Source: Acidovorax sp. NCPPB 3576
GTDB lineage: Bacteria > Pseudomonadota > Gammaproteobacteria > Burkholderiales > Burkholderiaceae_C
DNA: 64,000 nucleotides
Direction: 5' to 3'
Assembly (NCBI RefSeq): GCF_028473605.1
Contig: NZ_CP097267.1
Coordinates: 4,208,501-4,272,500, forward strand
Position numbers and translations under genes: made by a program. Shown here in pieces: positions 50,795 to 59,671 of this stretch (position 1 is the first letter of the stretch; each line of letters begins with the position of its first letter). The notes under the pieces are model-generated. The model had not been told where the DNA came from. It was given only the letters and a program-made list of their open reading frames with translations, and made no database searches.

Positions 50795-51055
50795 TCAACG
50801 GTTCAGCATCGCCACGACCGCGACGATGCCGATCACCACCACGGCCACCGCCCGCGCGGCCCAGCCACCCAGGCTGGCGGCGGTCATCCCGGCGATGCCG
50901 GCTTTCACGGTCCCGGCGTGGCGGCCCTCGTGGGTGCCGGATTCAAAGGCAGAGCGCCTGCTGATGGCTGCCGCCTGCGGATGGCCGCAGCCGGGGCAAG
51001 CGGTCGCCTGATCGGAAATCTGCCGGTTGCATTCGGGGCATGGAACGAGTGCCAT
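50795..51055 (-). CDS. Zinc-ribbon membrane protein, 86 residues
   Basis: The N-terminus is a zinc ribbon ([26 protein letters not shown], two CPxC knuckles at residues 6-9 and 20-23). A basic linker and one hydrophobic helix near the C-terminus follow ([19 protein letters not shown]). Such zinc-ribbon/TM proteins are common and uncharacterised. A GGAG ribosome-binding site precedes the ATG at 51055, which I prefer to the upstream in-frame ATG at 51094. It is on the same strand as the ubiquitin-domain gene, which starts 194 bp further on. Confidence 0.8.
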   Translation of the reverse strand: MALVPCPECNRQISDQATACPGCGHPQAAAISRRSAFESGTHEGRHAGTVKAGIAGMTAASLGGWAARAVAVVVIGIVAVVAMLNR

Positions 51056-51215
51056 GGTTTTCTCCTCCTGGTTCATGGGTTGAACGATGGCCACAACCTA
51101 CCTGCGGCCATCGCACCATAGCCCGGCCCTTGTCCCCGGCTGTTTCGAAATGCGTCGAAGCCGCGCGGCACCGACCGCGTCACGGCGGGCGGTCGCGGCG
51201 AAGAGGGCGAGCCCC

Positions 51216-52730
51216 CTAGCGGGCCGCGCCCAGCTTCTCGAAATCCGCATCCAGCCGCGCCAGCGATGCCGCGATCTGCGCGCGCCGGGCCTTGATCCAG
51301 CCGTCCTGCTCGGCCGCGCGCTGGGAGGCCTGGCGCAGCATGCGATCCATTTCGGCAGGCTGCGGGCCGCCGGCGGTCTGGCGGTTCCTGACGATCGCTA
51401 CGGGGTCGAGCGTGGAACGGAACTCGGCCTCGGACAGGGGTAGCACCTGTGCAAACTCCGTTCCCTTCACCGTCTCGGCGTAGATGCGTTGCGCCTGCGC
51501 ATACGGAAACGCGAGGGGTCGAATGTCCTTGGCCTTCGCGTATTCCACGACCTCCGAGGCGAAATGGTGGCCGACGCGGAAGGGCAGCTTGTATTGGCGC
51601 ATCAGTACGTCGGCCAGCTCCTGCGAGGCGGTCCAGTCGCTGTTGAGTTCCTCCAGCGCCCGCTGGGGATCGATCACCAGGTTGTTGAGGATGCGGGTCC
51701 AGTTGTTCAGCACGCCGGCCGCCGCCTGCACCATCGCGGCGTTGGTGCGGACCTCCTTGGGGTCGCTCATGCCGGGAGGGATGTTGTGCGCCTGCAATGC
51801 GGGGCCCATGCCCAGGTTGAGCGCCGTGGAAGCGTCGCGGCGGGTGCTGTTGAGCAGGCCGGGGTTGCGCTTTTGCGGCATGGCACTGGAGACGTACGTG
51901 TTGCCGCCGCCTTCCTGCAGCAGGATCCAGGGGCGCGGCTGGGCGTATTGGGTCATCACGTCTTCGATGAAGCTGCCGGCATGCAGGGCGATGGCCATGA
52001 CGATGGCGCCGGCCTCCACGGGCTGGTCCACGGCGGAGATCTGCGCGGCGTCGTAGGCGTTGTCCACCGTGGCGGAAAAGCCCAGGTAGTCCGCCATGCG
52101 CTGGCGGTTCAGCGGCCAGCTGGTGCCGTTGAGCACCGTGGTGCCCATGGGCGAGCGGTCCATGCGGGCATAGGCTTCGCGGATGCGCTGGGCGTCGCGC
52201 TCCAGCCCGGCGGCGATGCCCAGCAGATAGTGGCCGTAGCTGTTGGGCTGGGCGGCCACGCCGTTGGTGTAGTTGGGCACCACGGTGGCCCGGTGCTTGC
52301 CGGCGAGTTCGATCAGGGTGGCGGTGGTTTGGTTGAGCGCCTCGGCCAGGTGGAGCATTTCATCGCGCAGGATGGCGGACCGCGCGGTGGCCAGCATGTC
52401 CTGGCTCGATCGGCCTGCGTGCAGCAGCGTGATCTGGGGGCCGGCGGCCTCGATCAGCAGCGGCTCGAAGGTGATGACCAATGAGGGGCGCTTGCCACCC
52501 GGCTTGTCGCCGTTGGCCAGCACCTGGGTGATGCCTTTGTAGATGAGGGGCGACAGCGATGGGTCGAGCAGGCCTTCGTCGGTGTTGATGACGGCAGTGG
52601 CCTTGTTGATCTCGCCGAGCCAGAAGAAATCGTCGTGCTTTTTGGCGGGGGCCTGGGCACCCGCGTGGGGCATGAGGGCCGCCAGGGAAATGGCGGCGGC
52701 AATGGCGAGTCGGGTGGGTTTCATGGGCAT
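51216..52730 (-). CDS. Exported argininosuccinate-lyase-like protein of the fumarase/aspartase superfamily
   Basis: A 504-residue lyase-fold protein with a signal peptide (MPMKPTRLAIAAAISLAALMPHAGAQA), which is unusual because superfamily members are cytosolic. The signature loop SSAMPQKRNPG (from residue 281) and the GRSSQDMLATA segment, corresponding to GRSRNDQ of argininosuccinate lyase, are present. The catalytic TH-LQ-AQP motif reads T155-N156-GVAAQP, so the general histidine is Asn. It may therefore catalyse a different elimination, possibly on a secreted or imported amino-acid adduct. Upstream on the same strand is a tiny membrane protein gene. An alternative start is 52724. Confidence 0.85.
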   Translation of the reverse strand: MPMKPTRLAIAAAISLAALMPHAGAQAPAKKHDDFFWLGEINKATAVINTDEGLLDPSLSPLIYKGITQVLANGDKPGGKRPSLVITFEPLLIEAAGPQITLLHAGRSSQDMLATARSAILRDEMLHLAEALNQTTATLIELAGKHRATVVPNYTNGVAAQPNSYGHYLLGIAAGLERDAQRIREAYARMDRSPMGTTVLNGTSWPLNRQRMADYLGFSATVDNAYDAAQISAVDQPVEAGAIVMAIALHAGSFIEDVMTQYAQPRPWILLQEGGGNTYVSSAMPQKRNPGLLNSTRRDASTALNLGMGPALQAHNIPPGMSDPKEVRTNAAMVQAAAGVLNNWTRILNNLVIDPQRALEELNSDWTASQELADVLMRQYKLPFRVGHHFASEVVEYAKAKDIRPLAFPYAQAQRIYAETVKGTEFAQVLPLSEAEFRSTLDPVAIVRNRQTAGGPQPAEMDRMLRQASQRAAEQDGWIKARRAQIAASLARLDADFEKLGAAR

Positions 52731-52809
52731 GGCATGTTGTCTCTGTAATGGGTTCGTTCCACCGGCGCCGGTGGCCGTGGGGCGATGATGGTCGCGCCTC
52801 AGACCGTGC

Positions 52810-52890
52810 TCAATAGACGCCGTAGCGGTACGCAAAGTAGAGGGCGGCGAGGGTGCCGACGACGGCGAGGACGGTCATTGCTTTGCGCAT
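52810..52890 (-). CDS. Very small membrane protein, 26 residues
   Basis: The frame starts with ATG at 52890 behind a good GGAG ribosome-binding site at suitable spacing. It encodes MRKAMTVLAVVGTLAALYFA followed by YRYGVY, a single transmembrane helix with a basic N-terminus. It is too short for most gene finders. It lies between the lyase and the DUF2127 gene on the same strand, 59 bp after the latter's stop, and has no recognisable family. Confidence 0.5.
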   Translation of the reverse strand: MRKAMTVLAVVGTLAALYFAYRYGVY

Positions 52891-52949
52891 GGAAACTCCA
52901 GGGAAAGGGCCATGGTAGCCGCCCCCAATGCCATCGGCCGGCGCCGGCG

Positions 52950-53432
52950 TCAGCGGCCGTGCAGGCCCTGCGGCGCTCCGCCCGGCCGCGCAGCGCGCCG
53001 CTGCAGCAACGCCCGCACCATCACCCCCACCACCAGCGCGTTGACCACGAAAATGCCCGCATGCAGCGCATTGCTGTGGTGCAGGAAGCCGATGAACTCG
53101 AACGGCAGGTAGATCGCCCCGCTGCCCGCCGCCAGCACCTCGGCCCAGGGGCGTTCCTTGAAAAGGCCGTACGCCTCCACCAGCCGCAACGCGGCATACG
53201 CGGCGGCGCCCAGGGCCAGCAGCACGAGTCGGGAGTCCTGCACGTTGCGGGCCGCGTCCAGAAAAATCTGCGGGTATCTGGCCGCGGGATTGAGGTGCGC
53301 ATGCTCGATGAGCCGCACGGCGATGGCGTAGATGTCGCGGTGCGCCAGCGACAGCAGCCCCGTGGCGGCGGCCAGGACGAGCAGGCCCTTGAAGGCTTCG
53401 AGGAACGCGACGAGACGGACGGCCTGGTTCAT
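52950..53432 (-). CDS. DUF2127 membrane protein
   Basis: A 160-residue inner-membrane protein with four hydrophobic segments: FLEAFKGLLVLAAATGLLSL, DSRLVLLALGAAAYAALRLVEAYGLF, AEVLAAGSGAIYLPFEFIGFL, and HAGIFVVNALVVGVMVRALL. The R-LVEAYGLFKERPWAE motif is diagnostic of DUF2127. The function is unknown. I chose the ATG at 53432 because family similarity starts there; the frame is open for 77 more codons upstream. It diverges from the DUF2946 gene at 53692. Confidence 0.85.
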   Translation of the reverse strand: MNQAVRLVAFLEAFKGLLVLAAATGLLSLAHRDIYAIAVRLIEHAHLNPAARYPQIFLDAARNVQDSRLVLLALGAAAYAALRLVEAYGLFKERPWAEVLAAGSGAIYLPFEFIGFLHHSNALHAGIFVVNALVVGVMVRALLQRRAARPGGAPQGLHGR

Positions 53433-53644
53433 GTGAAAACGCCTCCATGCGGCGGCATGGACGGATGGATGACGAAGGGTGGAACAGTCGAGCGGATGCG
53501 CCGCAAGGGGCATGCACCGGCCGATTGTCGGCCCTGGCAGTGCCCACCCAGGGCGGCCCGCCGCGCGGCCGGGGCCGCGGCCTACAATCCGGCGCCCAGC
53601 CCCACACGATCCAGCGCACCACGCCGCGCACCGGGATCTGGGCC

Positions 53645-53694
53645 AAAAAGGCCTCCAGCGCAATCAACTTCCCGGCATATTGCTATCAAAAATG
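53645..53694 (+). repeat. Dispersed short repeat, copy 5
   Basis: The block reads AAAAGGCCTCCAGCGC, aatcaacttcccggcat, ATTGCTATCAAAAATGAAGC. It occupies the gap between the DUF2127 and DUF2946 genes, and its last bases include the ATG of the latter. Confidence 0.75.
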
Positions 53695-54075
53695 AAGCGA
53701 CCGACTTCCATCGCCCTGCTGCACGCCCTGCGTGCGCTGCGCCGTTGGGTGTTGATGGGCTTCGTGGCGGCGATGGCCGTGGCCACGGCCTCGCCGCTGG
53801 TGCATGCGCGGGCGATGGAGTGGGTCTGCTCCACGTCCGGCATGGTCAAGGTCTATGTGCAGACCGACGACGGGCCCGTGGAGATGGGGCAGACGGCCAT
53901 GGACTGCCCCCTGTGCATTCCCCACGGCGCGCCGCCCCCGGTGGTGGCGGTGCAAACCCTGCCGCAGCCGCTGCCGCTCGGGCATGCGATGCAGGCGATT
54001 GCGGCGGCGCGCATCGCTGCCGCCACGGCCGCGCCCCTTCCCGCGCGCGGCCCCCCGGCCTTTCGGCACGCCTGA
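53692..54075 (+). CDS. DUF2946-like protein
   Basis: A 127-residue exported or membrane-anchored protein: a basic N-terminus, one hydrophobic helix (VLMGFVAAMAVATASPLVHA, which may act as signal peptide), then MEWVCSTSGMVKVYV and the MDCPLCIPHGAPPP motif characteristic of DUF2946. These proteins often precede TonB-dependent receptors or copper-handling genes, and the CPLC-H motif suggests metal binding. The start codon lies within a dispersed repeat copy, and no Shine-Dalgarno sequence precedes it. The receptor gene follows 186 bp later. Confidence 0.7.
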   Translation: MKRPTSIALLHALRALRRWVLMGFVAAMAVATASPLVHARAMEWVCSTSGMVKVYVQTDDGPVEMGQTAMDCPLCIPHGAPPPVVAVQTLPQPLPLGHAMQAIAAARIAAATAAPLPARGPPAFRHA

Positions 54076-54261
54076 GCCTCGCCGGCTCCCTGCGTTCGCC
54101 GTAGCGCAGCCACCCGCCCGTGTGCGGGTGGCTGCTGCCCCGCGCGAACGCGTTCCCCCTCTCCTTTGCTGATCCGCCTGCCGGGCGCACTGCCGTACCG
54201 CCGCCACCGCGCGGCGGGCGGAGCGTGCCGGGTGCGGGCGATCCGCGTGCTGATCGATGCC

Positions 54262-56550
54262 ATGACCACGACTTCCTTTTTTTCCTCAGCCCTGCCCGCG
54301 CTTGCGCCAGCACAACCGCAACCGCCGCGACCGCCGCAGCCGATCCCGGCCCGGCCGCCGCGCAAGGCACGCTCACCGCTGGCCCACGCGGTGCTGGCAG
54401 CACTGGCCGGCTTCGGGTCGGCCACCGCCCCCGCGCAGGAGGCGCCCCTGTCGTCCGTGCCCACGCTGGCGCCGGTGACCGTCTCGGGCACGCCGGCCGA
54501 GCCCCTGGGCCGGCTGAACCTGGACACCCCCGCCGAAACCGGCAGCCGCCTGGGCCTCACGCCGCGCGAGACGCCCGCCTCGGTCACCGTGGTGGACCGC
54601 GCCACCATCGAAGCCCGCGGCGCGCAGGACACGCAGGAGATCCTGCGGGCGATCCCCGGCGTGACCGCGCACAACGCGCCGGGATCGATGGCGGCCAGCT
54701 ACCGGGGCTTCAGCAACAACTCGGTCACGCAGCTGTACAACGGCATCACGGTGCAGTACGGCAGCGCCACGCGCGCGGTGGACAGCTGGATCTACGACCG
54801 CGTGGAGGCCGTCGGCGGCGCGTCGAGCTTCCTGTACGGCGCGGGGGCGGTGGGCGGCTCGCTCAACTACATCACCAAGACGCCCGACCGCAGCGGCGAC
54901 TTCGCGGAAGGCCGGCTGCGCGCGGGCTCGTACGGGCTCAAGGAAGCCTCCGCGGGCCTCAACCGCCGCATCGCGGGGCCGCAGGACGGCGGCGCGGGGC
55001 CGAGCCACTTCGCGCGCATCGACGTGAACCACCGCGATGCCGGCAGCTGGACCACGGGCACGCAGACCCGGTCCACGCAGTTGGCCGCGTCGCTGCTGTC
55101 CGACCTGGGCGGCGGCTTCACGCACCTGCTGGCGTACGAGTACCAGAAGGACGCGGTGGACCGCCCCTACTGGGGCACGCCGGTGCTCAACCCCGCCGTC
55201 GGCGCGCTGCGAATCGATCCGGGGACGCGCTTTGCCAACTACAACAGCAGCGATGGCATGTACGCCCACCGTGTGCAGTGGCTGCGCTCGGTGGCGCAGT
55301 GGCGCGTGTCAGACGCCCTGCAGTGGCGCAACACGCTCTATGCCTACGACGCGCTGCGCGACTACCGCAACGTGGAGACCTACCAGTTCAACGCGGCCAA
55401 CACGCAGGTCTCGCGCGGCAGCGCCTACCTGCAGCGGCACGACCAGCAACTGGTGGGCAACCGCACCGAGGGCACCTGGCACGGCACGCTGGCCGGCCGG
55501 CCGAGCGACTGGGCCTTCGGCCTGGACGTGAGCGTGAACCGGCAGACGCGCTTTCCCAACAGCCTGGCCGGCACGGTGAGCACGGTGGACCCGTACCGCT
55601 TCACGACCGAGCGGTTCTTCGACATTCCCGGCATGGCGCCCGGCTTTCGCGCCGACCGCGACAACCGCGTGCAGACCACCGCGGTGTTCGTGGAGAACCG
55701 CACGGCCCTGATGCCCGGCGTGAACCTGGTGACGGCGCTGCGGCAGGAGCGCATCGCGCTGGACTTGACCAACCGCCGCGCCGTCACCGCCACCAGCCCC
55801 GCCACGTTCGAGCGCAGCTACACGCCCACCACCGGCCGCCTGGGCGTGGTGTGGGACGTGGCCCCCGGCGCCAACGTGTACGCCCAGTACGCCACGGCGA
55901 GCGACCCGCCGTCGGGCTCGCTGTCCACGGCCTCGTTCGCCGATGTGGCCAACAACAGCGCGCTCACCACGGGCCGTCAGCTGGAAGCGGGCGCCAAGTT
56001 CGACTTCTGGGGCGGACGGGGCACGGCCACGGTGGCGGCGTTCCAGATCACGCGGCGCAACATCGCCTCGCAGGACCCGAACAACCCCGCGTTCACCGTG
56101 CTGGTGGGCGAGCAGTCCTCGCGCGGCGCGGAGGTGGCCGTGGGCCTGCGACTGACCGACCGCTGGCAGCTGCAGGCCAACGCGATGCGCACCCGCGCCC
56201 GCTACGAGCAGTTCGTGCAGGGCGGCGTCTCGCTGGCCGGCCGCACGCCCATCAACACGCCCGAGAGCGTGGCCAACCTGTGGCTGGGCTACGCGGTCAC
56301 GCCCGCGCTGCAGGCCACGGCGGGGGCGCGGCGCGTGGGGCGCATTGATGCGGACGCGGCCAACACGCAGTATTGGCCTTCGTACACGCTGCTGGACCTG
56401 GGGCTGTCGTGGAAGCTCTCGCCCACGGCCACGCTCTCGGGCCACCTGCGCAATGCCACCGACCGCATCTACGCGGCCGAAGCGCGCAGCGCGCAGGTGT
56501 ACCTGGGTGCGCCACGCACGGTGGACGTGTCGCTGCAGGTGGCGTTCTGA
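54262..56550 (+). CDS. TonB-dependent receptor (second)
   Basis: A 762-residue outer-membrane receptor. An extended Pro-rich leader and hydrophobic segment end near residue 60 (APAQE). The plug (ETPASVTVVDRATIEARGAQDTQEILRAIPGVT, YRGFSNNSVTQLYNGITVQYG, GASSFLYGAGAVGGSLNYITK) and a complete barrel ending in VDVSLQVAF follow. No Fur box is evident upstream, unlike the receptor at 17730. The DUF2946 gene before it and the PepSY-type gene 20 bp after it define a metal- or siderophore-uptake set; the ligand could be ferric siderophore or copper. The start at 54262 is the ATG closest to the leader; an in-frame start exists at 54166. Confidence 0.9.
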   Translation: MTTTSFFSSALPALAPAQPQPPRPPQPIPARPPRKARSPLAHAVLAALAGFGSATAPAQEAPLSSVPTLAPVTVSGTPAEPLGRLNLDTPAETGSRLGLTPRETPASVTVVDRATIEARGAQDTQEILRAIPGVTAHNAPGSMAASYRGFSNNSVTQLYNGITVQYGSATRAVDSWIYDRVEAVGGASSFLYGAGAVGGSLNYITKTPDRSGDFAEGRLRAGSYGLKEASAGLNRRIAGPQDGGAGPSHFARIDVNHRDAGSWTTGTQTRSTQLAASLLSDLGGGFTHLLAYEYQKDAVDRPYWGTPVLNPAVGALRIDPGTRFANYNSSDGMYAHRVQWLRSVAQWRVSDALQWRNTLYAYDALRDYRNVETYQFNAANTQVSRGSAYLQRHDQQLVGNRTEGTWHGTLAGRPSDWAFGLDVSVNRQTRFPNSLAGTVSTVDPYRFTTERFFDIPGMAPGFRADRDNRVQTTAVFVENRTALMPGVNLVTALRQERIALDLTNRRAVTATSPATFERSYTPTTGRLGVVWDVAPGANVYAQYATASDPPSGSLSTASFADVANNSALTTGRQLEAGAKFDFWGGRGTATVAAFQITRRNIASQDPNNPAFTVLVGEQSSRGAEVAVGLRLTDRWQLQANAMRTRARYEQFVQGGVSLAGRTPINTPESVANLWLGYAVTPALQATAGARRVGRIDADAANTQYWPSYTLLDLGLSWKLSPTATLSGHLRNATDRIYAAEARSAQVYLGAPRTVDVSLQVAF

Positions 56551-56570
56551 CCGCGCACAGGAGACGCACC

Positions 56571-58106
56571 ATGGACTGGACCCCTCCCGCCCGCGCCAAG
56601 CGCTGGCTGTTTCTCACCCACCGCTGGCTGGGGGTGCTGCTGTGCGCCTTCTTCGCGATGTGGTTCGTCTCCGGCATCGTGATGATGTACGTGGGCTACC
56701 CCCAGCTCACCGAGGCCGAGCGCACCGCCCACCTGCCGCCGCTGGGCGGCGGCTCGGGCCTGCGGGAGCCCGCGGCCGCGCTGGCCTCCGCCGGCCTGGC
56801 GCTGGTGCCGCTGGCCGAGCTGCGCCTGGCAGCGGCCAGCAGCGGGCGCGCGGTGTACCTGGTCCGGCCCGAAGGGGCGCCACGCCGCTCGCCCGCCACG
56901 GTGATCGACGCGGCGACGGGCGAGGTGCTGCGCGCGGTGGATGCGCCACGCGCGCTGGCCAGCGCCGCGGCCTGGGCCGGCCCCGGCGTGGCCGCGGACT
57001 ACCAAGGCACGCTGCAGGAAGATGCGTTCACCCATTCGCGCGGGCTGGACATGCACCGGCCGCTGCACCGCGTGCGGCTGCACGATGCGGACGGCACCGT
57101 GCTCTACGTGTCCGGCACCACGGGCGAGGTGGTGCGCGATGCGCCGCGCACCGAGCGCCTGTGGGGCTACGTGGGCACGTGGATCCACTGGCTCTACCCG
57201 CTGCGCGGCAACGCGCTGCAGCCCTATTGGAGCGCCACGGTGAACACGCTCGCCGTGGCCGGCACGCTGGCGGCGCTGGCCGGCACCGTCGTGGGCCTGC
57301 AGCGCTGGCGCTTTCGCGGGCGCTACCGCAGCGGCGCACGCACGCCCTACCCCACGCGCGCGATGCGCTGGCACCATGCGCTGGGACTGGTGTTTTCGGC
57401 GGCGACCATCGCATGGATCTTCAGCGGCTTCATGTCGATGAACCCGTGGAAGCTGTTCGACAGCGGCGCGCCGCCGCTGAATCTGGCGGCGCTGCAGGGC
57501 GGGCCGCTGGCCGTGGGCCCGCCGCAGGACGCTCAACCGCCCGCCGCCTCGCTGGCCGCGCTGCTCGCCCAGGCAGGCGGCGGCACGCGCGAACTGCGCT
57601 GGGTGCGCGCCACGGGCCGCACGCTGGTGCTGGCGCAGCCTGCCCAGGGCGCGCCCGAGGTGCTCGATGCCGCCACGGGCGCGCCCACCGCCATCGATGC
57701 CGCCGCGCTGCGCGAGGCCATCGCCCGCCTGGTGGCGGCGCCCCTGGTGCGCGTGGATACGCTGGCGCACTACGACCTGTACTACTACGCCCGCGCCCCC
57801 CACACCATGACGGGTGCGCCCGCCAAACCCCTGCCGGTGCTGCGCGCGGTGTTCGCCGACGAACACGCCACCTGGGTGCACGTGGACCCGCTCACCGGCG
57901 CGGTGCTGGGCCGCCTGGACGGCCACCGCCGCGCCAGCCGCTGGCTCTTCGCCATGCTGCACAGCTGGGACTGGGTGCCGCTGCTGGAGCGGCGCCCGCT
58001 GTGGGACGCGGTGATGCTGGTGCTGGGCCTGGGGGGCGCGGCGTTGAGCGCCACGGGCATGGTGATCGGCTGGCGGCGGCTGCGGCGCAAGGCGGGCCGG
58101 GCGTGA
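56571..58106 (+). CDS. PepSY-associated transmembrane protein
   Basis: A 511-residue inner-membrane protein of the PepSY_TM type. The N-terminal helix (RWLFLTHRWLGVLLCAFFAMWFVSGIVMMYVGYP) has the family's HRWLG motif. Large periplasmic PepSY-like segments carry HSRGLDMHRPLHRVRL, then further membrane helices (WIHWLYPLRGNALQPYW, MRWHHALGLVFSAATIAWIFSGFMSMNPW), and a C-terminal helix precedes a basic end. Such proteins accompany TonB-dependent receptors and may reduce ferric ligands in the periplasm. The AGGAG ribosome-binding site and 20-bp spacing indicate cotranscription with the receptor. Confidence 0.88.
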   Translation: MDWTPPARAKRWLFLTHRWLGVLLCAFFAMWFVSGIVMMYVGYPQLTEAERTAHLPPLGGGSGLREPAAALASAGLALVPLAELRLAAASSGRAVYLVRPEGAPRRSPATVIDAATGEVLRAVDAPRALASAAAWAGPGVAADYQGTLQEDAFTHSRGLDMHRPLHRVRLHDADGTVLYVSGTTGEVVRDAPRTERLWGYVGTWIHWLYPLRGNALQPYWSATVNTLAVAGTLAALAGTVVGLQRWRFRGRYRSGARTPYPTRAMRWHHALGLVFSAATIAWIFSGFMSMNPWKLFDSGAPPLNLAALQGGPLAVGPPQDAQPPAASLAALLAQAGGGTRELRWVRATGRTLVLAQPAQGAPEVLDAATGAPTAIDAAALREAIARLVAAPLVRVDTLAHYDLYYYARAPHTMTGAPAKPLPVLRAVFADEHATWVHVDPLTGAVLGRLDGHRRASRWLFAMLHSWDWVPLLERRPLWDAVMLVLGLGGAALSATGMVIGWRRLRRKAGRA

Positions 58107-58168
58107 GCGCAGGACCGGCCCGCCCCGGCGCCCGCACGCGCCCAAACGCTCCCGCCGGACGGTTTCCA

Positions 58169-58228
58169 TATAAAAACCGCCTCACGCCCTAGTACTTATT
58201 GCCCATTTAGCTATAAAAACAATAGCAA
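58169..58228 (+). repeat. Dispersed short repeat, copy 6
   Basis: The block reads TATAAAAACCGCCTCACGCCC, tagtacttattgcccatt, TAGCTATAAAAACAATAGCAAAA, with the same 3' TAGCTAT ... ATAGCAA core as the others. It lies between the convergent PepSY and cardiolipin synthase genes. Confidence 0.7.
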
Positions 58229-58270
58229 AACACTGCGGTACTGGAGCATTACGCCGGGCGAACGGCCTTC

Positions 58271-59671
58271 CTACAGCTGAAAGCCCACCGCGCGCACCAC
58301 GCCCTCGCCGATGTCGCGCGGCCAGGACGGGCGCCGGGGCACATAGGGCCGCGCCAGGGCGATCTGGCGCGCGCACCAGTCCGACAGCCACTGCACCTCG
58401 GCCGGGCCGTAGAACGCCGTCATCGCCTCGTAGTTGAGGAACAGGCTGCGCGCGTCGAGGTTGAGCGAGCCGGACAGGGCCAGGTCGTCGTCGATCAGCA
58501 CGGCCTTGGCGTGCACCATGCCCGGTGCCAGCCACACCTCGGCGCCGGCCTGGGCCAGTTCGCGCAGGGCGCGCTCGCGGGCCCAGTCGGCCAGGCGGTG
58601 GTTGGACCGCCAGGGCACCAGCAGGCTCACGCGCACGCCGCGGCGGCAGGCCATGCACCAGGCCTCCAGCAGCGCGTCGTCGGGCACGAAGTACGGCGTC
58701 ACGGCCACGATGCGCTCCTGCGCGTGGTAGGCGCCGGCCAGCAGCAGGGCATGCACGGTGTCGTCGGCGTGGTCCGGTCCGCTGGGCACCCACTGGGCCA
58801 ACGGGCCATCGGGCGGGCCGGGCGGCAGCGGCTGGGGCAGCGCGGCGCGCACCAGGCGGCCGCTGGCGGTGCTCCAGTCGGCCTCGAACTGCGCGGCGGC
58901 CTGCAGGGCGATGGGGCCGTGCACCTCGTAGCTCAGGTCGATCCAGGCCGGGTGGCCGGGCTGGTCCAGGAAGTATTCGCAGGCCAGGTTGCGCCCGCCG
59001 CTCCACAGCCGCTCGCCATCGGCCACCACCAGCTTGCGGTGGTTGCGCAGGTTGGTGCGCCCGCGCATCGGGTTGTGCAGCATGGGCATGAAGCGGCGCA
59101 CCTGCACGCCCTGCGCCTGCAGCGTTTTCACGAGGGCGCCGGGCGTGGCCAGGCTGCCCACCGCATCCAGCAGCAGCCGCACGGCGACGCCGCGCTGCGC
59201 GCATTCGCCCAGGGCCCGCGCGACCTGCCGGCCCACCGGGTCGTCGCCGAAGACGAAGGTGCACACGTCCAGCCGGTGCCCGGCCGAGGCGATGGTGGCC
59301 AGCAGCGCGCGCAGGGCCTGGGTGCCGTCGGCGTGCAGCACGACGCGCGCGTTGCGCACCGCCGGCTCCAGCTCCATGCTGGCCAGCAGCCGCGCGGCCC
59401 AGGGCGGGCCGGCGGGCTGCGCGGCGGCCGCGGCGGTCTCCTGCTGCGCCTTGCGCGGGCGGCGCAGGGGCCGCGCGAACTTGCGGGCGCCGAACAGCAC
59501 GAACAGCGGCACCGCCACGTAGGGAAACGCCACGATGGCCACCACCCAGGCCACGGCGGCGGAGGGGTGGCGCCGCTGGCGCCCGATGCGCGTGCCCATC
59601 ACGTAGATCAGCAGGCCCACCGCCACGAACACCGCGTGGCCCAGGCCCGAGAGCACGGCAAAGCCGGTCAA
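58271..59671 (-). CDS. Cardiolipin synthase (phospholipase D superfamily)
   Basis: A 466-residue inner-membrane enzyme. Two N-terminal helices (residues ~5-25 and 38-60) are followed by two phospholipase D domains, each with an HKD motif: H211-x-K213-x4-D218 (HRKLVVAD) and a second in MVHAKAVLID near residue 390. The layout matches bacterial ClsA, which condenses two phosphatidylglycerols to cardiolipin. The frame begins with TTG overlapping the sensor-kinase stop (TTGA), so it appears translationally coupled to the two-component genes. A 164-bp gap with a repeat copy separates it from the PepSY gene. Confidence 0.9.
   Translation of the reverse strand: MTGFAVLSGLGHAVFVAVGLLIYVMGTRIGRQRRHPSAAVAWVVAIVAFPYVAVPLFVLFGARKFARPLRRPRKAQQETAAAAAQPAGPPWAARLLASMELEPAVRNARVVLHADGTQALRALLATIASAGHRLDVCTFVFGDDPVGRQVARALGECAQRGVAVRLLLDAVGSLATPGALVKTLQAQGVQVRRFMPMLHNPMRGRTNLRNHRKLVVADGERLWSGGRNLACEYFLDQPGHPAWIDLSYEVHGPIALQAAAQFEADWSTASGRLVRAALPQPLPPGPPDGPLAQWVPSGPDHADDTVHALLLAGAYHAQERIVAVTPYFVPDDALLEAWCMACRRGVRVSLLVPWRSNHRLADWARERALRELAQAGAEVWLAPGMVHAKAVLIDDDLALSGSLNLDARSLFLNYEAMTAFYGPAEVQWLSDWCARQIALARPYVPRRPSWPRDIGEGVVRAVGFQL

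Noticed and set aside
48905..51215. Attachment-site duplication of the tRNA-Arg 3' end
   Set aside because: I looked for a second copy of the TTCGATTCCTGTCGAGG segment downstream and found none in the window.
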